Positions 1 through 6,927 of a DNA stretch of 30,313 nt are shown here, one piece after another. Below the pieces are notes generated by a model. That model saw only the letters and a list, made by a program, of their open reading frames with translations. It was not told the origin of the DNA and ran no database searches. This stretch comes from a virus. Location of the stretch: positions 1-30,313 of the IMG/VR virus record IMGVR_UViG_3300047274_000119. One strand, given 5' to 3'. Numbering within the stretch: the stretch's first letter is position 1; every line of letters begins with the position of its first letter. Both the position numbers and the translations under genes were made by a program.

Positions 1-1
1 G

Positions 2-1084
2 TATCGGCAGGCGAAGAACGTGGCGTGGGATTATTTGAAGCAGTTTGCCGGTGCGATCCCTGGTGTGAAGTTTCATGAGACGGAATTACGGTGTGACTTG
101 CCCACTGGCGGCAGGATCTCGTTGCTTGGTGCTGAAAATCCGGACAGCTTGCGCGGTATTTACTTGGACGGGTGCGTGATGGACGAGGTTGCGCAGATGC
201 CGGAGAATGTGTTTCCGGAGATCATTCGGCCGGCCTTGTCGGACCGGAAGGGCTGGGCGGTTTTCGTTGGCACGCCGAAGGGTCACAATGCTTTCTATGA
301 GCTGTACGAACAGGCGTCGTCCAATCCGGATTGGCTGTGTGTGGTTAACAGGGCCAGCGAGACGGGTGTGTTGGATGAGGAGGAATTGACGGCTGCTCGG
401 CAGACGATGACTGAGGATCAGTATCAGCAGGAGTTTGAGTGCAGTTGGAATGCCAACGTGCCTGGTGCGATTTACGGCAAGGAGTTGGAGGCGGCTCAGA
501 TGGAGGGTCGGATTTCGGAGGTTCCGTATGATCCGAGCAAGCGGGTTGATACTTGGTGGGATTTGGGGATTGGGGACAGCACGGCGATTTGGTTTACGCA
601 GACGGTTGGTCGCTCGGTGCATGTGATCGATTTTTATGAGGCTCGGGGTGAGGGTTTGCCGCATTATTGTGAGGTGTTGAACAAGCGCAGATATTTGTAC
701 GGGACACATAATGCGCCGCATGATATAGAGGTACGGGAGTTAGGCAGCGGAAAGAGCCGTAAGGAAGTGGCTTGGGATCTTGGTTTGAACTTTCGGGTTG
801 TGGCTCGTCTTCCGTTGGAGGATGGGTTGCACGCGGCTCAGATGTTGATCCCGAGGCTGTGGTTTGATCGGGATAAGACGACGGCTGGTTTGGAGGCATT
901 GCGTCAGTATCATCGTGCGTACAATGAGAGGACGCGTAGTTTTCGGGCGTCACCGGTGCATGATTGGACGAGCCACGCGGCGGATGCGTTTAGGACGTTT
1001 GCGGTTGGGTATCGTGAGGCTGGGCCTGTGTTGAGGGCGCCCCAGATTCGGGCGGAGATGGACTATGATCCTTTTGCGGCATGA
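2..1084 (+). CDS. terL: Terminase large subunit, 5'-truncated by window edge
   Basis: This is the ATPase-nuclease motor that packages phage DNA into the prohead through the portal. The reading frame is open from base 2, so the gene starts left of the window and the N-terminal Walker A part is missing. Numbering from the GTG at 20, a Walker B-like segment lies near residues 49-56 (YLDGCVMDEVA, Asp-Glu at 55-56) and a GTPKG coupling motif at 84-88. An RNase H-type nuclease domain follows, with candidate metal ligands Asp181 (WWDLGIGD), Asp235 and Asp322 (SHAADAFR). The gene ends 6 nt before the next start and lies just upstream of the portal gene, the usual partner. Plus-strand G is far more common than C here. 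The family call is firm; the exact T7-like or other subfamily is not resolved. Confidence 0.93.
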   Translation, partial: YRQAKNVAWDYLKQFAGAIPGVKFHETELRCDLPTGGRISLLGAENPDSLRGIYLDGCVMDEVAQMPENVFPEIIRPALSDRKGWAVFVGTPKGHNAFYELYEQASSNPDWLCVVNRASETGVLDEEELTAARQTMTEDQYQQEFECSWNANVPGAIYGKELEAAQMEGRISEVPYDPSKRVDTWWDLGIGDSTAIWFTQTVGRSVHVIDFYEARGEGLPHYCEVLNKRRYLYGTHNAPHDIEVRELGSGKSRKEVAWDLGLNFRVVARLPLEDGLHAAQMLIPRLWFDRDKTTAGLEALRQYHRAYNERTRSFRASPVHDWTSHAADAFRTFAVGYREAGPVLRAPQIRAEMDYDPFAA

Positions 1085-1090
1085 GGTGAG

Positions 1091-1972
1091 ATGATGAAAA
1101 GTTTTGGCGAAACGCTGCGTGACATTGGGCGTGCGCTTGGATTTAGTGACCGGGCATCTGTGGTCGAACGTGACGCGGCGATTGCCTCGAACCGTGAGAG
1201 GTTTGGCAGCCAAGCGCCCAACGTGTCGCTTCGGCCTAGAGAGCGTCCGACTGTGTCGATGCTTGGCGGTGGTGGAGGCGGCGGTGGTGGTGGAAGCCAG
1301 GGTGCGCAGAAGCCTAAGCCGGTTACTGGTCCGTATGATCCGGCTGATGTTGCGTCGTATTTGGAGCGTCGGAAAGAGCAGTTGGCTGGCATAGACACTG
1401 GGATTAATTTGGACGAGACGCCTGAGCAGTTTATTTCTGCTGCGGAAGAGAAGGGTACTCGTCGGCTTTCGCAGTACATGTCGGCTGATGAGATTGCTGG
1501 TTTGTCGTCGCGTCAGAAGTTGGCTGCGGCTGAGTTGTTTACCAGCAAGGGTTCGGCTGGCAATTTTCTGAGCGATGAGGATCTTGCGTTTATCCGTGAG
1601 GGTGGCGGCACTGGTTCGGTGTTTAGCCCAAATCGATCGGTAATGAAGACAGGCGGCAAGGAGTCTTTGTCGCGTTACAAGGATTCTACTGGGGGCGGTC
1701 TTGCGCGTGCTGTTGAGCTTGGTCGTATTAGCAAGGAAGATCTGACGCCTGAGCAGTTGAAGCTGTATGAAGCTGGTGCGAAGAGGCGTGCGGCTGCCAA
1801 AGCGTCTGGCCAGACTGAAGAAGTTTTGCGTGGTCCCGAGGCTGCGGCGATGGAGAGTGCAAAGCAGGGTCGGAAGGCGACGATTTTGACGAGCGGGCAG
1901 GGGTTGTTGGCTGATGAGGCTGACGAGCTGCGCCGCCGTCGTTCTCTTACTGGCGGAGGGTTGATCCAATGA
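1091..1972 (+). CDS. Hypothetical virion-region protein with poly-Gly linker
   Basis: I do not recognise this 293-residue protein. It starts at ATG 1091 after a GAGGTGAG ribosome binding site and overlaps the next start by 4 nt. An N-terminal segment (1-55) is followed by an uninterrupted run of about ten glycines near residues 58-68. A charged, mostly helical region with many Arg, Lys, Glu and Ala residues then runs to the end. The poly-Gly run suggests a flexible hinge between two parts. Its place between terminase and portal suggests a role in packaging or in the portal region, such as a head-completion or small-terminase-like function, but no motif confirms this. Confidence 0.75.
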   Translation: MMKSFGETLRDIGRALGFSDRASVVERDAAIASNRERFGSQAPNVSLRPRERPTVSMLGGGGGGGGGGSQGAQKPKPVTGPYDPADVASYLERRKEQLAGIDTGINLDETPEQFISAAEEKGTRRLSQYMSADEIAGLSSRQKLAAAELFTSKGSAGNFLSDEDLAFIREGGGTGSVFSPNRSVMKTGGKESLSRYKDSTGGGLARAVELGRISKEDLTPEQLKLYEAGAKRRAAAKASGQTEEVLRGPEAAAMESAKQGRKATILTSGQGLLADEADELRRRRSLTGGGLIQ

Positions 1973-2169
1973 TGGGCAAGATGATTGCTGGTTTGATGGG
2001 GAAGAAGTCAAACCAGGTTGCCAAGGGGATGAGTGCTTCGGTGAATGTAGATCCGCTGGAGCGTTTGAACCAGAAGATGGCTGGCCGCACTGAGGGCGGT
2101 GCTGTGAAGAAGAAGACCAAGGAGGACCGCGCGCGTATGTCGATGATGCGGTCGATGGGAGGCATGTGA
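1969..2169 (+). CDS. Small basic hypothetical protein (66 aa)
   Basis: This is a short protein rich in Met, Lys and Arg, with no signal peptide or membrane span. The ATG at 1969 overlaps the stop of the preceding gene (ATGA) and its own stop overlaps the portal start in the same way, so all three are probably translationally coupled. The C-terminal half carries a Lys-rich patch (KKKTKEDR) and a Met-rich end (MSMMRSMGGM). The function is unknown. The coupling to the portal gene and the basic character fit a minor virion or DNA-binding role, which is inference. Confidence 0.7.
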   Translation: MMGKMIAGLMGKKSNQVAKGMSASVNVDPLERLNQKMAGRTEGGAVKKKTKEDRARMSMMRSMGGM

Positions 2170-3773
2170 TGCAGGTTGATCCGCTGGTTTCCAAGCTAAA
2201 CCGTCGTTATCAGGATTTGTCGAATGCGCGATCGAATTGGGAGCGGCATTGGCAGGAGCTGGCGGATTACATGTTGCCGCGCAAGGCGGACATCACGAAG
2301 AAGCGCACGGAAGGCGACAAGCGCACTGAGTTGATTTATGACGGCACGGCGATTCATGCGGTTGAGATGTTGGCGTCTTCGTTGCACGGGATGCTGACCA
2401 GCCCGAGTACGCCGTGGTTTTCGATGCGGTATCGGAATACCGCGCTGCAGCGGAATGATGCGGCGAACGAGTGGTTGGAAGTTTGCATTGACCAGATGTA
2501 CCAGGCCTTTCACCGCTCGAACTTCCAGCAGGAGGTGCATGAGCTGTATTACGACTTGGTGGTGTTTGGCACCGGCGGGATTTACCTGGATCTGGTTGGT
2601 GAGGATCTTCGGTTTGCCACGCGTCACATTGCCGAGATTTGCATCTCTGAGGATGCGAACGGGGTGGTTGATACGGTTTACCGCAAGTTTAAGATGACGG
2701 CGCGTGCGATGGAGCAGCAATTTGGGCCTGGCAATTTGCCGACCGCTGTTGTGAAGGATGCGCAGAACGAGCCGTTCAAGGAGCATGAGATCATTCATGC
2801 GGTGTATCCGCGTGGCGACGCACCCGGCAAGGGTTCGAAGCGCAAGCCGATTGCGTCGATTTACTATCACAAGGGTACGAAGGCGCTGCTGTCTGAAAGC
2901 GGGTTTGATGATTTCCCGTTCATGGTGCCTCGTTTTGTGAAGGACAGCGTGTCGATCTATGGCCGATCGCCGGCAATGACGGCGCTGCCGGACGTGAAGA
3001 TGCTGAACAAGATGTCGGAGACGACGATCCGCGCTGCTCAGAAGCAGGTAGATCCGCCGCTGATGGCACCGGATGATGGGTTTATGCTGCCGATCCGCAC
3101 GACGCCTGGTTCGCTGAACTTCTACCGGGCTGGCACGCGTGATCGTTTGGAGCCGTTGCAGATTGGTGCGAACAATCCGCTGGGCTTGAACATGGAAGAA
3201 CAGCGTCGGCAGGCGATCCGGCAGGCGTTTTATGTTGACCAGCTGTTGCTGGCGCAGGGGCAGTCGATGACTGCGACCGAGGTACTGCAGAGGAATGAAG
3301 AGAAGATGCGGATGCTCGGCCCTGTCTTGGGTCGGCTTCAGTCTGAGTTGCTCCAGCCGCTGATTTCTCGCGCCTTTGCACTACTCCTCCGGAGCGGTCA
3401 ACTCCCGCCCGCTCCGGAGGAACTCCAGGGCCAGGACATTGACATCGAGTATGTGTCGCCGCTGGCCAAGGCTCAGAAGCTGACGGATCTGCAGTCGATG
3501 CTGCGCGGGTTTGAGGTGATGATGCAGGTGGCCGAGATTGCGCCTGTGATGGATTACCTGGATACCGATCGGCTGGTGCAGTACCTGGTCGAGGTTACCG
3601 GCATCCCGGCGCGTGTGATCCGCTCGGATGAAGAGGTTGCCCGCATTCGTCGTCAGGCGGCCCAGGCTGCGCAAGCACAGCAGCAGCAGCAGGCCGTGAT
3701 GATGGAGAGCGAAGTTGCCAAGAATGTGGCGCCGTTTGTGAAGGCCACGGGCATGATGCCGGGAGCGCAGTGA
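2166..3773 (+). CDS. Portal (head-to-tail connector) protein
   Basis: This is the dodecameric ring at one capsid vertex through which DNA enters and leaves and onto which the tail is built. At 535 residues it is almost the same length as T7 gp8. The N-terminus has the family's typical helical start (NWERHWQELADYMLPRK, about residues 20-36), followed by the conserved stretch on clip and wing regions (GMLTSPSTPWFSM near 77-89, GTGGIYLD near 136-143). The C-terminus is Gln-rich (AAQAAQAQQQQQ), as in other connectors. ATG 2166 overlaps the upstream stop. Position between the terminase and scaffold genes agrees with the call. Confidence 0.95.
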   Translation: MMQVDPLVSKLNRRYQDLSNARSNWERHWQELADYMLPRKADITKKRTEGDKRTELIYDGTAIHAVEMLASSLHGMLTSPSTPWFSMRYRNTALQRNDAANEWLEVCIDQMYQAFHRSNFQQEVHELYYDLVVFGTGGIYLDLVGEDLRFATRHIAEICISEDANGVVDTVYRKFKMTARAMEQQFGPGNLPTAVVKDAQNEPFKEHEIIHAVYPRGDAPGKGSKRKPIASIYYHKGTKALLSESGFDDFPFMVPRFVKDSVSIYGRSPAMTALPDVKMLNKMSETTIRAAQKQVDPPLMAPDDGFMLPIRTTPGSLNFYRAGTRDRLEPLQIGANNPLGLNMEEQRRQAIRQAFYVDQLLLAQGQSMTATEVLQRNEEKMRMLGPVLGRLQSELLQPLISRAFALLLRSGQLPPAPEELQGQDIDIEYVSPLAKAQKLTDLQSMLRGFEVMMQVAEIAPVMDYLDTDRLVQYLVEVTGIPARVIRSDEEVARIRRQAAQAAQAQQQQQAVMMESEVAKNVAPFVKATGMMPGAQ

Positions 3774-3982
3774 TGAAGCAGATTGAAGATCTGAAGCTGA
3801 CGTATCGGCGCACGTTCAACACGGAAGACGGCCAGAGGGTTCTGGCTGACATGAAATCGCGGTTCTCGTTTGAGGCCAGCACGTTTATTCCTGGCGACCC
3901 CCATTATTCCGCCTTCAAGGAGGGACAGCGAGACGCTGTGCTTTTGGTCGTTAGGATGCTCTCCGAAGGCGGCAACCCGTAA
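3770..3982 (+). CDS. Bbp19-like small phage protein
   Basis: This 70-residue protein overlaps the portal stop by 4 nt. It has the pattern I associate with Bbp19-like phage proteins: a helix starting with YRRTFNTEDGQRVLADM, then an FIPGDPHYSAFKEGQRDAVLLVVRML segment ending in a short tail. The second segment is quoted for its key residues F-x-PGDP and F-x-EGQRD. Such proteins are encoded next to portal or scaffold genes in short-tailed phages. Their role is not known to me. The family call is from memory of the motif order and was not checked against a profile. Confidence 0.7.
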   Translation: MMKQIEDLKLTYRRTFNTEDGQRVLADMKSRFSFEASTFIPGDPHYSAFKEGQRDAVLLVVRMLSEGGNP

Positions 3983-3991
3983 GGAAACACG

Positions 3992-4798
3992 ATGAGCGAA
4001 GAGACAATCCAGGGTACTGGATCTCCTGAAGCCACCAGCACGGCAGCACCTGCGCCGGTTGGGTTCCTAGACAGCCTTCCCGAAGATCTGCGCAATGAGC
4101 CGAGCTTGCGGCTGTTCAGCGATCCCGCGTCGTTGGCAAAGAGCTATGTGCATGCGCAGCGTATGATTGGCGCGGACAAGATCCCGTTGCCGGGTAAGTC
4201 GGCCACGGATGATGAGTGGCGCCAGGTGTATCGTCGCCTGGGCGCACCGGAAGATCCGAAGGCCTATGACATCAAGCTTGGCGCTGATGTGATGGGCGAC
4301 AATGAGATGCAGGCTTTCCGCGCGGCTGCGCTGGAGGCTGGGCTGAACAATCGGCAGGCCAGCCGCATTGCGCAGTTTATCGAAAGCACTGTGAGCCAAG
4401 CGCGTGAGGCGCAAGGCACCAATGTTGAATCGGTTCTGCGCGAGAGCGAACAGGAGCTGCGGCAGGAATGGGGCCAGGCGTTTGACCAGAAGCTGTCTTT
4501 GGCCAACCGTGCGGCGACGACGTTCTTGGGCAGCACTGAGCTGTTGGACACAATTGAGTTGGCTGATGGGCGGTTGCTGGGCGATCACCCGGCGATCGTG
4601 AAGATGTTCGCGAACCTTGCCAATGAGATTGGCGAGGATCGTTTGCTGGGCGAATCGACCGAGCTGGTGATGACGCCGGCGGATGCTCAACAGAAGATCA
4701 GCGAGATTACTAGACAGGGTACCCCATATTGGGATAAGTTTCACCCTGAGCATCGTCAGTATGTCGATGAGGCCCTGCGCCTGAGAGAGTACATGTGA
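3992..4798 (+). CDS. Capsid assembly scaffolding protein
   Basis: Scaffold proteins guide assembly of the procapsid from the major capsid protein and are lost or degraded before DNA packaging. This 268-residue protein is acidic and mostly helical, with a low-complexity Ala/Pro/Ser/Thr start (1-25). A conserved block around residues 26-95 holds FLDSLPEDLRNEPSL, a SYVHAQRMIG segment and LGAPEDPKAYD. The rest is charged helix ending in a short Arg-rich tail (ALRLREYM). It starts 9 nt after the preceding stop behind AAGGAAAC. The place between connector and capsid is exactly that of T7 gene 9. Confidence in the role is high from context plus the conserved block. Confidence 0.88.
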   Translation: MSEETIQGTGSPEATSTAAPAPVGFLDSLPEDLRNEPSLRLFSDPASLAKSYVHAQRMIGADKIPLPGKSATDDEWRQVYRRLGAPEDPKAYDIKLGADVMGDNEMQAFRAAALEAGLNNRQASRIAQFIESTVSQAREAQGTNVESVLRESEQELRQEWGQAFDQKLSLANRAATTFLGSTELLDTIELADGRLLGDHPAIVKMFANLANEIGEDRLLGESTELVMTPADAQQKISEITRQGTPYWDKFHPEHRQYVDEALRLREYM

Positions 4799-4815
4799 TG
4801 CGGCGGATAATCTTC

Positions 4816-4905
4816 GGACCCGCGCGTCAAGCCTGTGAGCCAGGTGGATTGACTGCCCAAGCAGTAAGCACGGTCCTGCAAGGGGCAACCGAGCGTAGCA
4901 ACCCT
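4816..4905 (+). ncRNA. Candidate structured RNA leader upstream of the capsid gene
   Basis: The 133-bp gap between scaffold stop (4798) and capsid start (4932) holds no gene but can fold as a three-way junction. GGACC at 4816-4820 pairs with GGTCC at 4872-4876, extended by GCGC 4822-4825 against GCAC 4868-4871 with one mismatch. Inside are a hairpin CCTG-TGAGC-CAGG (4832-4844) and a hairpin ACTGC-CCAA-GCAGT (4852-4865). Downstream, CCT-GCAA-GGG (4875-4884) competes with AGGG 4881-4884 pairing to CCCT 4902-4905, so two exclusive folds are possible. A candidate cis element controlling capsid translation or mRNA processing. I made the pairing by eye and computed no energy. Confidence 0.45.
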
Positions 4906-4931
4906 GAAACCTTTGTTGGAGTGAAAGACTG

Positions 4932-5795
4932 ATGTCTACTCAAATCACTACGGCATTCGTCAATCAGTTTTCCGCGAACGTCCAGATGCTGTCGCAGCAG
5001 ATGGGTTCGCTGCTGCGCAATGCAGTGGACGTGGAAACTGTGAACGGCGAAAAAGCCTTCTTCGATCAGGTCGGTAGCGCTGCTGCTGTCCTGCGCACCT
5101 CGCGTCATGCGGACACCCCCCTGATTGATACGCCGCATTCGCGTCGTATGGTCACCATGTCGGACTACGAATACGCCGACCTGATTGACGATCAGGACAA
5201 GGTGCGCCTGCTTGTCGATCCGACCTCGACCTACTCGCGTGCAGCTGCTGCCGCCATGGGTCGTGCAATGGACGACGTGATCATCTCGGCTGCTCTGGGT
5301 ACTGCCCTGACCGGCAAGGATGGTGGCACCTCGACCGCTTTCGCCACGGCAACCAACCAGATCGCCGCTGGCGCCACTGGTCTGACGCTGGCAAAGCTGA
5401 TCCAGGCCAAGGAAATCTTGGATGCTGGTGACGTTGATCCGTCGATCCCGCGCTACATCGCGGTCTCGCCGAAGCAGATCTCAAACCTGCTCAACAGCAC
5501 CACCGTGACTTCCTCGGATTTCAACACCGTCAAGGCTCTGGCGATGGGCGAGATCAACAGCTTCGTTGGTTTCAACTTCATCGTGACGAACCGTCTTGGT
5601 GTTGATGGCTCCGCTGCACGTCGCGTCATCGCTTTCGCGATGGACGGCATCAAGCTGGCGATTGGCCGTGAGCCGACCGCACGCATTGATGAGCGTGCTG
5701 ACAAGTCGTATGCGACCCAGATCTACTATGCGATGACGCTTGGCGCCACCCGCATGGAAGAGAAGAAGGTCGTTGAAGTCCTCTGTGCAGAATAA
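4932..5795 (+). CDS. Major capsid protein
   Basis: This is the main shell protein. It follows the scaffold gene and precedes a small structural gene, as in T7-like phages. At 287 residues it is shorter than T7 gp10A. Conserved features include the N-terminal FSANVQMLSQQMGS helix and GEKAFFDQVGS near residues 38-48. An RRMVTMSDYEYADLIDDQD segment near 71-89 is typical of capsid proteins in this group of short-tailed phages. The end is GATRMEEKKVVEV. An HK97-type fold is expected from the family and is not visible directly. The ATG at 4932 follows GGAGTGAAAG. Codon choice shifts here to C-ending codons (ATC, GCC, CTG), as expected for a very highly expressed gene. Confidence 0.92.
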   Translation: MSTQITTAFVNQFSANVQMLSQQMGSLLRNAVDVETVNGEKAFFDQVGSAAAVLRTSRHADTPLIDTPHSRRMVTMSDYEYADLIDDQDKVRLLVDPTSTYSRAAAAAMGRAMDDVIISAALGTALTGKDGGTSTAFATATNQIAAGATGLTLAKLIQAKEILDAGDVDPSIPRYIAVSPKQISNLLNSTTVTSSDFNTVKALAMGEINSFVGFNFIVTNRLGVDGSAARRVIAFAMDGIKLAIGREPTARIDERADKSYATQIYYAMTLGATRMEEKKVVEVLCAE

Positions 5796-5807
5796 GGAGA
5801 CTGAGCA

Positions 5808-6269
5808 ATGGCTACTGTTTACTCTGCGCAGCGCACGAACACCCGTGCAAACCCGACCGTGAAGAATAAGGCCAACGAGCTTGGTGGCCGCGTTCGTATT
5901 GCTCACGGCACCTATGAGGCTTCGTCGCTGGCTTCCGGCGACGTGATCGAGCTGTTCGTCCTGCCGGACGGCGCTCGTCTCATTTCGGGCTTCATGGCCA
6001 ACGACGCGCTTGGCGCTTCCACCACTGTGTCGGTTGGCTATGCCGCCCACACCAACGCGGCTGGCACCGCTGTCTCGGCTTCGGCTGCGGCTTACCTGGC
6101 TGCCACCTCGACTTCGTCGGCTGCTAAGACTGCCATCCTCGCAACCCTGGCTCTGGGTTCGGGTTCGGAAGTTGACGCAAACGCCAACGGCATGACCGTG
6201 ACTGCGACCATGGGCGGTGCCGCTGGCACTGGCACGATCGAAGTGACCATCATGTACTCGGTCGATTGA
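5808..6269 (+). CDS. Capsid-associated small structural protein (putative)
   Basis: A 153-residue protein starting 12 nt after the capsid stop behind AAGGAGACTGAGC. It is rich in Ala, Thr, Gly and Ser and low in charge after residue 50, with alternating small and beta-favouring residues and the ending TIEVTIMYSVD. This looks like a beta-structured virion protein. It shares the C-ending codon use of the capsid gene, which suggests equally high expression. A head decoration or minor head protein is the best guess from position, composition and codon use. No family motif was recognised, and a neck or fibre-base role is possible. Confidence 0.72.
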   Translation: MATVYSAQRTNTRANPTVKNKANELGGRVRIAHGTYEASSLASGDVIELFVLPDGARLISGFMANDALGASTTVSVGYAAHTNAAGTAVSASAAAYLAATSTSSAAKTAILATLALGSGSEVDANANGMTVTATMGGAAGTGTIEVTIMYSVD

Positions 6270-6276
6270 TCCTACT

Positions 6277-6301
6277 TAGGGGGCGGCACAACCGCCCCCT
6301 A
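6277..6301 (+). terminator. Strong GC-rich hairpin after the capsid gene pair
   Basis: TAGGGGGCGG (6277-6286) pairs perfectly with CCGCCCCCTA (6292-6301) around the loop CACAA, giving a 10-bp stem eight bases after the stop at 6269. No T-run follows, so it is not a classical intrinsic terminator. It may act as a partial terminator, like the T7 terminator just after gene 10. It could equally be a 3' stabilising or processing structure that keeps capsid messages abundant relative to the tail genes that start at 6322. Confidence 0.6.
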
Positions 6302-6321
6302 CCACCATAAGGGGCGCTCCG

Positions 6322-6927
6322 ATGACCAGCACAGTTGATATTGCGAACTACGCGCTGAACATGATCGGAGCATCTAATATCTCCAGCTTTGATGAGAACA
6401 GCAAAGCCGGACGCCTGGTCAACCAGCGTTATGCCAATGCGCGTGATGCGGTGTTTCGTTCTCACCCATGGAATTGCCTGATCCGCCGTGCAGAGCTGGC
6501 GCAAGAGACGACAGCTCCGGCCTTTGGCTATGCCTATCAGTATCCGCTGCCGACCGATCCCTACTGCCTGCGCGTGCTGGAATTTTCGAATGGCGCCTTG
6601 TCCTATCCGCAGGACAACATGTTCTCGAACAATGGCGGCCCGGTGTTTGTTGTGGAGGGGCGTAAGCTTCTTACGGACGAAGGCACGGTTCGGATCAAAT
6701 ATGTCGCGCGTGTCACCGATCCGAATGAATATGATGCAAGCCTGATTGAGACGATCGCGGCGCGGCTGGCCATGGAGATTGCCTACGCAATCACCGGCTC
6801 GACCACTGTCGTGCAGCTTGTCAGCGCAATGTATGATGAGAAGATCCGCGAGGCCCGGTTCGTTGATGCGACCGAGGGTGCGCCCCAGAAGCTGGAAGCC
6901 AGCGACTTCATTGAGTCGAGGTTCTAA
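6322..6927 (+). CDS. Tail tubular protein A (T7 gp11-like)
   Basis: This is the adaptor ring protein that joins the portal to the tail nozzle in T7-like virions. It has 201 residues; T7 gp11 has 196. The N-terminal pattern is characteristic: DIANYALNMIGASNISSFDE, then QRYANARDAVFRSHPWNCLIRRAEL around residues 37-62 (key residues Y-A-x-A-R and HPWN). The C-terminal half contains IAARLAMEIAYAIT, then a helix with MYDEKIREAR. It starts behind AAGGGGCGCTCCG and overlaps the next gene by 1 nt (TAATG). Confidence 0.9.
   Translation: MTSTVDIANYALNMIGASNISSFDENSKAGRLVNQRYANARDAVFRSHPWNCLIRRAELAQETTAPAFGYAYQYPLPTDPYCLRVLEFSNGALSYPQDNMFSNNGGPVFVVEGRKLLTDEGTVRIKYVARVTDPNEYDASLIETIAARLAMEIAYAITGSTTVVQLVSAMYDEKIREARFVDATEGAPQKLEASDFIESRF

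Noticed and set aside
950-2194. Long minus-strand open frame (414 codons) opposite the genes after terminase
   Set aside because: It lies opposite well-supported plus-strand genes with their own ribosome binding sites, has Ser/Arg/Pro-rich content typical of an antisense shadow, and shows no motifs.
4849-4877. Promoter with TTGACT at 4849 in front of the capsid gene
   Set aside because: No -10 box lies at a proper distance (GGTCCT at 17 bp), and the bases take part in the better-supported RNA fold.
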